Of a DNA stretch of 64,000 nucleotides, positions 12,240 through 23,500 are shown in pieces. The DNA is taken from contig NC_087084.1 in the NCBI RefSeq assembly GCF_026151205.1, forward strand, positions 8,738,894 to 8,802,893, in the 5' to 3' direction. The stretch's first letter is position 1, and every line of letters starts with the position of its first letter. This DNA is from Bolinopsis microptera (lineage: Eukaryota > Ctenophora > Tentaculata > Lobata > Bolinopsidae). The position numbers were made by a program, and so were the translations under genes. Under the pieces are notes generated by a model that searched no databases, was not told where the DNA came from, and was given only the letters and a program-made list of their open reading frames with translations.

Positions 12240-13045
12240 TGATATGACATTAATTTTAAAAGACAGCATGAATGTTTTTAGGATCCATAACCTTGGATAT
12301 ATTAACAACATAATTTGTTGTAAATTTCATGTCTGGTCTCGAATGATCTTGCTTATCTCTCTCCTCTATACAAGCTATATTCTTGCATTCAACAAGGAGT
12401 ATAACTACTAGAGACTGTTATGACTTCCTTAATGTTCTCGGATCCACAAACACTCTAGTCTGGAATTGTGATGGAGCACACACCGGATTGTGGGGAAACG
12501 AAAAAGGAATGAGTTGGCCAAGTTTGGCACAATCAGCAAATCCACTTTGAAGTGCCCTGTTCCACAATTTTATATTAAACACCTGATTGACAACAAAGTC
12601 GTGTTAGACTGAAACAGGAAGACTGGTCAACTGATGGACCCAGAGAAACTAATATTATGCGGTTCTAAGCTCTGCTCACAATTGAATTGAGCCTAAATGA
12701 AAGGTTTTTCAGTGATCAAACTTTTGTCAATCTTTTGCAGCTGTTAGCTCTGCTGACAAATTTTGTGGCAGCAAGAAACATAGAATTATACATGGCACGA
12801 GCCGATAAGGCTTAAGGCTGTCCAGCTCAGTACAGCAAAACAGGTGCATGTAAAGAAGTAAGACTGACTACCAACCTGTGTACCATAATTGCTTGTTATG
12901 ACCCCACCTTTAAGATTCAAATTAGCTCAACATTGAATTGCGAATGTAATCATTTAGGCTAGTTTTGCACAAAAAAAATGTAATTTAACATAACCTGTTT
13001 CGTATTTGATGGGTATTTGAGTTCTAATTACATCACTATACGAAA
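12240..13045. other. Non-coding stretch
   Basis: Upstream of the proline-rich gene on its strand. No exon was recognised. It probably includes that gene's promoter and 5' leader. Confidence 0.4.
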
Positions 13046-13046
13046 C

Positions 13047-13305
13047 TGCCAGCTGTTCTGACATTTATAGACTTTAAGAGAAAACAACAATTTCAAGAGA
13101 ATTTCAAAAAGGCTTTCGACAGTGTACATCGTGGGAAAATGTTCAAGATTCTAGAAGCTTACGGCATTCCAGTTAAAATTGTAGAGCTTATACGGCTTAT
13201 GTACGCAGTACTAGAAGACAATGGCCAAAGTCCGAACTCCAGACGGAGAAACGGAATTTTTAGAGATACTAGCAGGTGTGTTACAGGGTGATACCTTAGT
13301 TGTTA
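13047..13305 (+). pseudogene. LINE reverse transcriptase fragment, disrupted
   Basis: The plus frame encodes the RT motif A region: 'LTFIDFK', then ten extra in-frame residues, then 'KAFDSVHRGKMFKILEAYG' and 'IPVKIVELIRLMY'. After a frameshift near 13218 the next block follows, 'AKVRTPDGETEF' and 'AGVLQGDTL'. In active non-LTR elements these form one continuous segment. The insertion splits the aspartate-bearing motif, and both neighbouring blocks are truncated. This is a dead 5'- and 3'-truncated copy. Confidence 0.8.
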
Positions 13306-13319
13306 GTTTCTTACCTCAA

Positions 13320-14700
13320 AATATCAGACTTAGTTCCGACATAGTAGTAGTAGTAGTAGTGGTTATTGTAGTAGGAAAACAAATTTTAGGAAAACAAATT
13401 TAAATTTTGGTATTTATTAATAACAATCAAAACATATCATATCATAAAAATAAAGCCGCACGTTGGTTGACTGCCTCAGTAAGGTAAATAATTTAAGCTT
13501 GAAGGTGCCCTGCGCATTTACAGAACCTTATGCGGCGATCACATATTCATGACGAACTGTGAGCGCCAAATTTAATTTAAAGTTTCTAGAAATCATACAT
13601 CACTACGAGTTACTCATGCTTTTGGATTATAAGGGTGCGGATTGTCAGGTATTTCATTCATTCATACTTAATCGGTTTAAAGCTGTATATTTAGAACTCA
13701 CTATTGTTTAAACTACGAAAGCAGAACGTAAATAATGGACAATATTGATCATGCCAGTACTGTCATAAACTGTAACCAACTATTTAAAAATTAGATATCT
13801 TTTGCTTAATTTTAAATTTTAAGTCATAGAGCAATCTTCTCAATTTTAAAATTTTTAAGAATTATATTTTACCCTAACTATGATGATATGTGGTGGCATT
13901 TCATACTTAACTAAATTTCAACTTTGAAAGTAAATAGATTATTAGTGACAACAAAATTATAGTTTAAGACATCCATTCTGCATTGTGTTTCCAATATTAG
14001 AATTTATGATATGTATTGATTGAATAATTGGTAATAAATTTAACTTTTGTTTTATTAAAACTTTTGTTTTATTAAATATACCGACGACAATACCAAGGAC
14101 CCGAGTGCCGCATTGACTTTTCCGGATCCGTTTTTACCGAAGGCTTATCCACCAGTTACTTATGCTGCATGTATAGTCTGATAATATTTTGTCTTATCTC
14201 TAGCAAGCATTCTGTAAATTGAAGTGTCGTATTTATTATAGAAGAGCCGGCCAACCTCCGCATTATAATCTTTTGTGTGCCAAGTTCGTTTATAAAATCT
14301 AATCATATAATAAGATTGATCCAATAATCTAAGATGAACGGTATATCATAGCTCATCGTTATTAAAATCCGAATGGATGAATTAATCAAGTAATGTTCCC
14401 TTTCAACACAACTAAACAACAAACAAATGCTAATTGCTCACCAGTGGTGACGCAATCGTAGGGGCATGCAGTTGGTTCAAATAACTCTCACCCAGACGAT
14501 GGCGTCGAGAAATTCTCAAATTATGCATTTGCGCCATACTGGACACATTTTATATTTAATATTTTGTGGTTTGTAGAAATTAGTGTTATCTAGTTAAGTA
14601 GTAGTATATAATTTAATACAATGTAATATGTGCAAACAACACGACGTTAATTTTATTTAGTTAATGAAATAAATGAGACCTTTGACAGGTTTAAAGTTAA
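13320..14700. other. Non-coding AT-rich stretch
   Basis: No exon was recognised. It contains a short GTA repeat near 13340-13360. Confidence 0.45.
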
Positions 14701-14806
14701 CAAGTGACATTTGTTTCAAATATTTTCAACTCAGCGTGCGTCCTGGTTGTATCACGTGGTGACCCCCACGGTCGCTTCACTATAGTGTATCGTCGCTTCA
14801 CTATAG

Positions 14807-14854
14807 TGTATCGTCTTCGACGATACAGGGGGAGCCGCGCACTTCGTGCGCGGC
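14807..14854. repeat. Two adjacent hairpins with CTTCG apex
   Basis: TGTATCGTC and its complement flank TTC at 14807-14827. GCCGCGCAC and its complement flank TTC at 14834-14854. Both are perfect palindromes. They are GC-rich against an AT-rich background and sit just after a 22-bp direct duplication ('cgcttcactatagtgtatcg') at about 14770-14815. Confidence 0.8.
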
Positions 14855-15132
14855 GGGTCATACAACGTATGACAACGTCCTGGTAGGTTATAAACCTACA
14901 AGTTTAAGGTTATCAATGAGGTACAAACATATTATACATAATATTGCAATGCACCAATTATTACTAAAGTGTGTTAATTAATTTTGTTCAAAGATATAAT
15001 GCGCGGCGCACTTTTGGTTAAATGCTGTGTTGCGCCTTTTACAATTATTTTTACAACGTACCGAAAGCGAGCGTAAAAATTGATTGACGATGTTAACCCT
15101 TTCAGATCGTTGCTCTGCAACCATCTTCGCCG

Positions 15133-15291
15133 TTTGCGCGGCGCGTCGAAGCGGCGAAGTCCTCCAAACGCGAATGTAGCTTTATTTGAAAGCTTGATTA
15201 CGTAATTTGTGTCATGTAAGCACTTAATGCGTATTCCACAAATTGAATGCAACGCGTTGGAGGACTTCGCCGCTTCGACGCGCCGCGCAAA
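15133..15291. repeat. 35-bp GC-rich perfect inverted repeat
   Basis: Bases 15133-15167 and 15257-15291 are exact reverse complements, separated by 89 bases. They contain GCGCGGCGCG and GAAGCGGCGAAG. This is likely part of a MITE-like element, but outer boundaries could not be set. Confidence 0.8.
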
Positions 15292-16100
15292 CTAGCATTC
15301 TTGCTTCGCATCGAAGGGAGGGAATAATTACTTTTTCTACAACCAAATTTTGGTTGTAAATTCAATATGGACGATTTGCTGCGCCGCGCGCCGATTTACT
15401 TGACATATTACTGTTGCATCGTTTTAAATTAGATAAATGACATCCAATTTATTATAATTAGTATGTAAAATGTAATTAAATGCTAGTATTAAATATTCAA
15501 ATAAATTTAAAGGAAAATTTTTGGGTTTGATTTGTTAAACTTTAGCTAAGAATGAGTTTAAACATGCGCATCTGTAACTTAATTTTACAACCGTGGTGGA
15601 TATCGTCGATATTTTTTCGCGTTGGATATTACAAAATTGTCTTAGTACGGCTAGGGTAGCAACAAATTTAAATCCCTATTTATACATGTTTTATGCAAGT
15701 TGGTACATATTTGTTGACTGAAGTAGTTTTCAAATATTTATTTTAATATAATAAAGTAGTAAAAATAGTTATTAAGACCATTTTAATGAAAATCCTTTTA
15801 AAAAGGAATTGAAAATTGCTATATTAGGCCTACTAGCGGAATTAATTTACTAGGTTGTGGGTCCTTGATCGGATAGGACAGAAATAGTTCCATATTTATG
15901 TTTTCTTCATATCATGCTTGCTCTAGATATCTATGCTTGTTTTCTTAGCTCAGTTTTTCGTTCTTACTGTATTTATGCCAGAAGTTTGTAATCGCAAAGC
16001 GTGATTTTACTTTTTCTAGCTGGATAGCTGTCGGTCAGTCGAATGTAAAGACTAGTAATATTTACAACTTTCTTTCTAGTTTATGTATGTTTACTTTCAA

Positions 16101-16446
16101 TTAAGATAATTTCACATTCTCAACTGTACAGGGAAAACATTCTGCAGAAGGACTGTTTGCCATTTTTAACAGACTAATCACAATTCTAACGGCCCTGTTC
16201 TGTACATTTTTTTTTCCGTTATTCTGTAGATTTTGACTCTGTACAGCAGCAGTTGGCAAAAAGGTGAGAACCGATTTGATTCGAATACATGGTTTGATAC
16301 AATAATTGATCAAGAATTTGCTAAAACTTAGTAACCTGCAATTTTTTCTTGTTATTATCCTGCTGAAATCTTCTCCAGATTTTATTGACTTTGTCCATGA
16401 TCTTCTTCTCCGTCAGTATTTCCACTGGCTCCGCTTTGATAAGGTT
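16101..16446 (-). CDS. 3' end of an unrecognised minus-strand gene
   Basis: Two exons join in phase 0: 16446-16336 (acceptor TTTAG, donor CAG|GTTACT) and 16238-16101 (acceptor TGTACAG, stop TAA). The first is basic and helical ('ILTEKKIMDKVNKIWRRF'). The second contains 'NRAVRIVISLLKMAN' and a short cysteine pair before the C-terminus. Upstream exons would lie to the right, but I could not define them. No family is recognised. Confidence 0.45.
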
Positions 16447-17176
16447 CTAAACAGAAATTGTAAATCCTCAGCACAATCAACTGTGTAACTTTGACTTAAA
16501 TAATGTATACATTAATATCATTCTGACTCTGCAACGAAATTGTTTATTCAAATTAGTTAAAGGACGTATAACTGTGTCTGTATGCTCCAAACTCGTCGAT
16601 CGTTATGAGCCTGTTTTTGTCTCCACTTTTGTCTTACCTTACATTATGTTTATGAATATTCAACCTTCGACTGTTAATTTTCAACAGATTACCGTTCAAC
16701 AGTTTTAATTCTACTTACTTATCGAAGTTGTGATCATCGAACTCTCATAGTTATGTGCAATGTTAATGCTGTTTTCGTTGGTTTAACAATTAACTTACGA
16801 TACTTGAGTGCTCTGATATCAATTCTCCTTTACAATTATAATGATTCGCATGATAACGTGCTGACTGCTGGTCTTCAGTCAATCTGCTCTATTGAATGTA
16901 TTCAAACATAACCAGGAAGACATGATAATGAAGACGTTTAAAAATACGTATTTGAAAACTGTTGCTCTTTTATTTTCCAAAGCAACAGACCCATTACTGT
17001 GTTTTAGTAATTCCCTACAATTTACAAGCCATAATATCTTACTGTTTGCATATCTGCAATTTAACCTTGAAATGCTGCTGCACATGTAGTTACCGTGTTT
17101 AGAGCAGTGTCTATTTTTCTCAAATTTTGGTCAAATTTATCATGGTAACGATTGATTTGGTTGCTTATTGAGAAAC

Positions 17177-17592
17177 TACCTTAGTTCCCAAAAATTTGTG
17201 TGCCATTATATTGAGCACAATTTATTTGAGCCCGAAAAATTTGGGCAGAAAATTTGAACTCATTTGGGCGACCAAAAATTTGGGCACAAATTCTTCGAAA
17301 AATGAACGATTTTCCACTAAAAATCGTTCATTTTTAGTGAAATCTGTCATTTCACTTGGTTAAGCCATGAATGACAGATTAGAAAACTAAAATTTCAAAT
17401 ATTATTTCACTTGGATATGAAGAAAAGGCCATCTTTCTATAGATCTCAGGGCCACAGGCTAAATGCCAAAAGTTTGGTTAGCAAAAAATTTAGCAGACGG
17501 AAAAGATTTATGCAATTTATTTGGTCTGCAAAAAATTTGGGCGAGAGGCCCGCTCAAATTTTTTGTCGCCCAAATTTTTGGGAATTAAGGTA
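17177..17592. mobile_element. MITE, TIR TACCTTARTTCCCAAAAATTTG
   Basis: The left end TACCTTAGTTCCCAAAAATT matches the reverse complement of the right end, which finishes with AATTAAGGTA. The outermost TA on each side may be a TA target duplication, as for Tc1/mariner elements. Inside are repeated 'aaaatttgggc' motifs and an inner palindrome around 17300-17385. The open frame inside is chance. Confidence 0.7.
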
Positions 17593-17599
17593 TACTGGA

Positions 17600-19820
17600 T
17601 TTACGGGGAATAGGACAGAGAAAATTCTGGACTCCTGTCAGCAATATAAACATTATATTTGTCGTTGCCCGCCCTGATTTGCTTCCTTAAATATGATATA
17701 GGTTTGCTATCGCACGGTCGAGAGTATTACTCTAGTAGCTGAGTGTAGTCAAGTGTAATCGTTGATTATTAGGTCATTCCAAACCAAAATCATCCAGATA
17801 CCCAATAATTAGTATCGCTATGGCCAGTCGTAGAGGGCGAAATTTCTAAATTGCCCTCAGGTGCAAATTTGGGATATTTGTATAAAGGATTTAGAAACAA
17901 TTGACCAAGTACATTCATACTTTATCTATCCTCAATTCTATCTATTTCATATATATATTCACGAAAATCCACACTGTTAGCCCTCCTTCCCCAAAGTATC
18001 GGCCCTCACAGCACTAATAGTGCTCGCTTACCTAGATGAATTTGGTTTCAAATGACCTAATATAATGCAATTTTGGACATGAAGTGCACACTTGACTACA
18101 CTCTGCTACTCTAGTAATATAGTAATAAATATTATATACGTAGGAGATTTACAACTTATTTATTATAACAGTTGTAATACTTATAATTTTGACATTTCAT
18201 AAAACAAAATATCTTATTTAACTTTCCAATTTAAATATTGAATAGTCATTAAAAGTGGTTTAATTTCACCCAAATTAATTTTTTAACGAAGGAGGAAGCT
18301 GGTATTAGAGGAATATTAAAATGTAATAATTAAATGTAGTGGGATTTGTGTGGTATTGATGAGTGGGTCACTGGAGTACGCAGTAGCCTATAACTCTATA
18401 ACTGGCGACTGCGGGATAACAAATAATTTTATAACAGATAATTTTACAGTTAAGTTATGCTGTCACTGGATCGCCGGGGTGGAGCAAAGAGCTCGGTTTT
18501 AAGAATAATACCTTATAATTAAAGGTATTACGACTTTTATTTCTCTGCGTTAATTAATTGAGGGGTTTTGTAGTATAGCTTGTTGTTCAATACACTGAAG
18601 TGTGTACTCGACTTCTTAATATTATACTTAGGTTTCCTAAATATAGCACGGATCATTTTGATTTCGAGTCATAACAATATTTTAAAATATATAATATTTT
18701 AAAATAATATTTGGATGTGGTCATGGACTTCCGAGCTTCTTATATTCTTTGCAAATGCTGATACCCACGTGACAATTCCGTAATTTAAATGTGCCCAGTA
18801 AAAGCATTTCAAATTTAAGTTAAGTTTATAATGTATATGTTAAATATGTCTCTACATGCCATGTATTACATCTCCCTTACATCTCGGTGTACACTGTTCA
18901 TGCCATCTTCAGTACATTTTACATTTTTACCGAAACTGGTCGATAATAGAATCACCTAGAAATATTCTTTGAGAAATCACGTGGGCGGCGCGCCGATATC
19001 AAGTGACATATAAATCATAAATTTGTAATCAGGGGACCGTACAAAGTAGCGCTCCTTATAAGGTTTAAATATCCCGTTACACGGTTCATACTTGATTTAT
19101 AGGCTACACTAGAATGTATCGTGCTAAAAAGTCTTCTTGATATCGATAAACGAGGCGCTAACATTTAATTGTCTTACATTAAAATCAGGCGGTATAAGAT
19201 CAATACGAAAGTTGAAACACAGCTTCAAAATAGTTTATCGAATAATCTTTATTGTTTTTAATGTGTACTGCTAACTGCTCATTTTCTAACATATTTCCTG
19301 ATCATTATTGTATCTACTAACCAAGTTATCATATTTGGAACAAGAATATGAAATGAATACCTATTTAATGTTGATTCACATATTTCTCTAATTTAATTTC
19401 CAAAATTCTGATATCTGATATAATGGTAATCTGTCGCACTTAGATACAATAGGTTTATGTCTTATCAATAAATGATATTTTCTTATAGGATGGTTACTAA
19501 GACACTACTCTACTGTCTACAGGAGAAAAACAAGTCGACTTGCCTTATGCTTTGTTTTGCGTGTTTCAGCTGATGACTATAACTCTCAAGTGCGAAATGT
19601 TTGTCAAATACAACTATAAAAGGTTTTTATTTAAATGTCGATAAATTGGGAATGTTTGAAACAGAGTTTTACAGTGGAACATTTTAATAAACTAACTTAT
19701 GATAGCTGCTAAGCTGAAATTATCATGATTCATTTTTCAGCAATATGCAATGATTAGTGGAATATGAGTTAGGATCTGTTTGGTCCGTTTCATGGCGAAA
19801 ACATTTAATGAATATTTTTT
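17600..19820. other. Non-coding AT-rich stretch
   Basis: No confident exon was found. An AT palindrome lies near 18670-18715. Confidence 0.4.
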
Positions 19821-19826
19821 CAGGGA

Positions 19827-20048
19827 CGAATGGATATCAACCGTTTGTGTCATGGAGGATATTTTCTGGTCAATTTTCCTGTAAGCATGACTTATTGAGA
19901 TTAATGATTGTTTAAAAATATGTATGTTATAGTTGCAAATTTGAAATGTGTTACGTCTTGCAAAGATCTGACGATCACAGTCAAATCAGTAAAATATCGA
20001 ATGGTTGTTCAGTATCACGTGGAGCCGCACAGCTACGGCTTGGTGGGG
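19827..20048 (+). CDS. Fragment of an unrecognised plus-strand gene
   Basis: Two candidate exons. The first runs about 19827-19880, with acceptor TTTTTTCAG and donor CCT|GTAAGC, reading 'GYQPFVSWRIFSGQF' in one frame. The second runs 19931-20048, with acceptor TTATAG and donor GG|GTAATT, reading 'LKCVTSCKDLTITVKSVKY' and then 'HVEPHSYGLVG'. They join in phase 1. The second looks like beta-strand coding sequence. The gene is incomplete on both sides and no family is recognised. Confidence 0.32.
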
Positions 20049-20466
20049 TAATTCGTCGCAAACGCTCATCAAATAAGGAAGCGTTCACATATTACGTGAG
20101 CAACGTTTTGATAATTTTTACCCAAGCTCTAGCTCCCCTTCTCTGTCAGTAACTGTTAGCATTTGGCGACTCTCCCCCCTCTCCTCGGCTCCCCAATATA
20201 CGTCCTCATTTGCTAGACCTCTCCCCGACCCCTGGACCAAATTTAAAATGGGGCTCAGTCGACTGATTTTATACAGTTGTTCTACAATTAAGTTTATTTC
20301 ACTGAAATATTAATATCAAGCTGGAATCAAATTCATTGGAATTAGATCAATTTTGGCCAACATTTAGGTATGTTTGCGGACATTCAGCAAGGCCGAGACC
20401 CCTCCCCTCCCCTCCATCTCTCGGCTGCTGACGTAATATATAAACGCTCTATAAAATTCGGACTTT

Positions 20467-20472
20467 TTTATT
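20467..20472 (-). terminator. Candidate polyadenylation signal AATAAA
   Basis: It reads AATAAA on the minus strand, 127 bases past the stop codon of the DUF6589 gene. Confidence 0.5.
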
Positions 20473-20598
20473 ATGTTCTATTTGTCTAACTTGATAAGCG
20501 GGCATATTCTGTCCCAACCCAGGATGCACGACATGAAGAATTCGTTATAACTTTGTATGAAAAGCATTAATATCATTATCACTGTAAATGGTGCAGTT

Positions 20599-23500
20599 TT
20601 AACTACGTTCTATTCTTTCGTCTACAAAGTTAACGAATTGGACAAGAAACTCTTCCTGTAAGAGATCATCTTCGTTATCCGAAACGTCTTCATCTTCTTC
20701 TTCTGTCTTCTCTTCCTCATCATTCTTATCTTCCTCATCATTCTTATCCTCATCATCTTCATTTGTTTCAATCATTCCGATTTCCGCATGAGTATTATTC
20801 TTGTAGTACGTGTTCTGATATCTTATCAAACCTAAGGATATGATAATAAGCACCATACAAAATATTCTGTGTTAATTTAGTTCTCTGAACGCATGTTGCC
20901 GTATTTACTTTTTATTAATCAAACCCCGCTAGATTTTCAGATTTAAAATAGATACTTAAACCAACAATCTAGTCCAAATTTATTGCAAGCTTGACTTGCA
21001 GCCAATTAACCAATCTTTAAGCTTTATTTATATTACAATTACACTGCGAATCATGTACTACTTATCAGCAGCTAGATTAGTTATTTACTTGTCAACATCC
21101 AGGTTGTCATCGTTATTTTGCCCCTGTTGTCAAAGTGAATGTTCTTCTTTATCGAGAGGCCGGCAGGTGACTTTCTGCTCGGAGTAAATTTAAATAACTC
21201 TCCGTTTTTGACATTATAGAGCAATTTCTCATAAATACCTCCGACTTCCTTCCTTTTGTTCTTCTTTCTTTTTATCCCTGTTTAGGTCATATCAAATTAT
21301 TTTTGCAGCAAAGCGAATTATTGGCTTTGATACTCTCGAATTGAGTCAATGAAATTTAGTTTCGTTTCGGAGTTGAGTTATCATGGTAGCTAACCTCTAA
21401 TCTCCTCCTCCACTACCTTCTTGATCGTGTGCAGGTACCCCAGAGCGTTTGCTGTCGTCATCAATGTTTCAAGGGTGAAAGTTTTGCCGATCATTCTAGA
21501 CAGGATATTATTGAGCAGCTCCATGTAGTAGTCTACCGACTTTCTCCTGCCTGGGCCTACTCCAAGCCCTGAAAGTTTGTAATTATTATATTATACTACA
21601 ATGTTATCCAGTGAATCACTATAAAATTACCAAATGCATGTATTATAGTGTTTGATGCTACTCTACTCTATACTTGAATGATGGAAACGTTTATCATATC
21701 CGAAGCATATTCGATATCCCTTATTGAAACAAAGACAAGTGTCCAGTTATATGTTGGCATACATCCCAAAATGATAATGTAAACTGTACAATATTCCTTT
21801 TTGTAATGTTAGGAATTTGTGACATCAGTTCAGAACTATTGTGTATGACTAGTGTAGCGATCAATAATGAAAAATGTTTACCAATTGTTGTATTATGGCG
21901 ATACTCATAGGCATCAGCTTCGGAGAGCACGCTTTTGATCATTACAACCCGTCTCAACATTGACTGAGCATATTCTGCCCATTCTTCGAAAGATGGGTAT
22001 GGTCAATTTCAAGCACCGGGTCTCGCGATCACCATCTCCGTAAGAAATGGCCTTCTCTAAGTTGCTTAAAAGCAAGCCTAAATATACGACTAATCTTCCA
22101 TAATTGAACCTGAAACATCGGTTTAGATAGAACATTATATATTTTACTTAATTATTATCCGTCTGGTTCAATTTTTCAAGTAAAAAATGTATATTTCTTC
22201 CACTCACAATAATGTAACAATTAATTATCAGCAGTGACGTGTAAACTTAGAAGAACGTTGGCGCCGTACACCGATATAGACTCCTAACGCATCAAAAGTG
22301 AGTGACCAATTATTTTATTTGCGAGAACACCCCCAATTGACGTGTACAACATACATTTCACAAAACATCTGTATAAAATGTTGTGTATATACACATATAT
22401 GCTATATATAGCATCGGATGCTGTACAGAAGCTATACAGAAGCTATACATAGCATATATATAGCATCGGACCACCAGAAAAATGGTAAAATTGGTGTTTA
22501 GTTTAAACTCACAGTTCATCGATTTCGAAAAGGTGGCTAAAGTCCGCTTCGATGATGGCCGCTGCAGACTCATCCTTCAATTGATGTTTATCCCTTAAAT
22601 GTAGTTGCAGTAATCCTCTATTATTGTACTCTTGCTGCGAATTTAGTATGATTAAAATACTGGTTTGGTTAAAAGGTATTGATAAATGAATTTTAATTGC
22701 GATACAGCGAACATTTTCTTATGACAAGTGATGTTGAAGTACGAAAGTTTGAATAGTCGATATTGTGCAAGTTTATTGTTTTCTCCCATTGTATTGCCAA
22801 TAAGTCGTATTGCCAAGAGTCTAATCCTTGTTTTAATTATCCACGCATATAGCATGTATAATGTGTATTCTATATTTTAATCTAGCATAGAATCATAGTG
22901 CTGTACAGTCGAATAGCTGCAAGACCGAATAATGATACCGATGTTCTTCAAAAGAAAAGGAATCAGTATATAATTTTGTATGTTAAATGTTCAATGTTGT
23001 TATGCTGCCTCAATAAAGTTCATTTGACAAGAGCGACTAAGTACCTGACAATGTCTGCAAGATAGTAATGGTCTATTTCTGACCCATTGGGATTTGTTGA
23101 ACTGAAGGATACGTTTTAACAGTAACTTCACATTAAACCTGAAATGGAAACTCATTTGATGGTAACTGTTGGGGTAATGGCAACTCCCGGATACGAGTAT
23201 ATTCCTTCTGATAAGTTAGTGCAGATCCACTGAACTAATTTGTTACCTCACTTCTTGAAGCTGTGCGATTTAGGTGATTTTCTTGCCACATATCAAACTT
23301 GATACTTCATTGGAACTTTACAGCCCATAAGGAGTCTGAATAAGGGCCTAGGGGCTTTAAATATTTTACCCCACGCCCACATACTAAAAAAGAGTATAAA
23401 AGTTTACAACTTTTTCTGTTTCTAAAAGTTTCTAACCTTAATTTTGTAAGAAAAGCTTCCTTCCCTTCTTTTTTAGCAGACTCCAATTCTTCCTTCATCA

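Noticed and set aside
20832-20856. Hydrophobic N-terminus ('VLIIISLGLI') before the last DUF6589 exon
   Set aside because: It lies upstream of the CCTTAG acceptor at 20832-20833. The exon joins the previous one in phase without it, so it is intronic.
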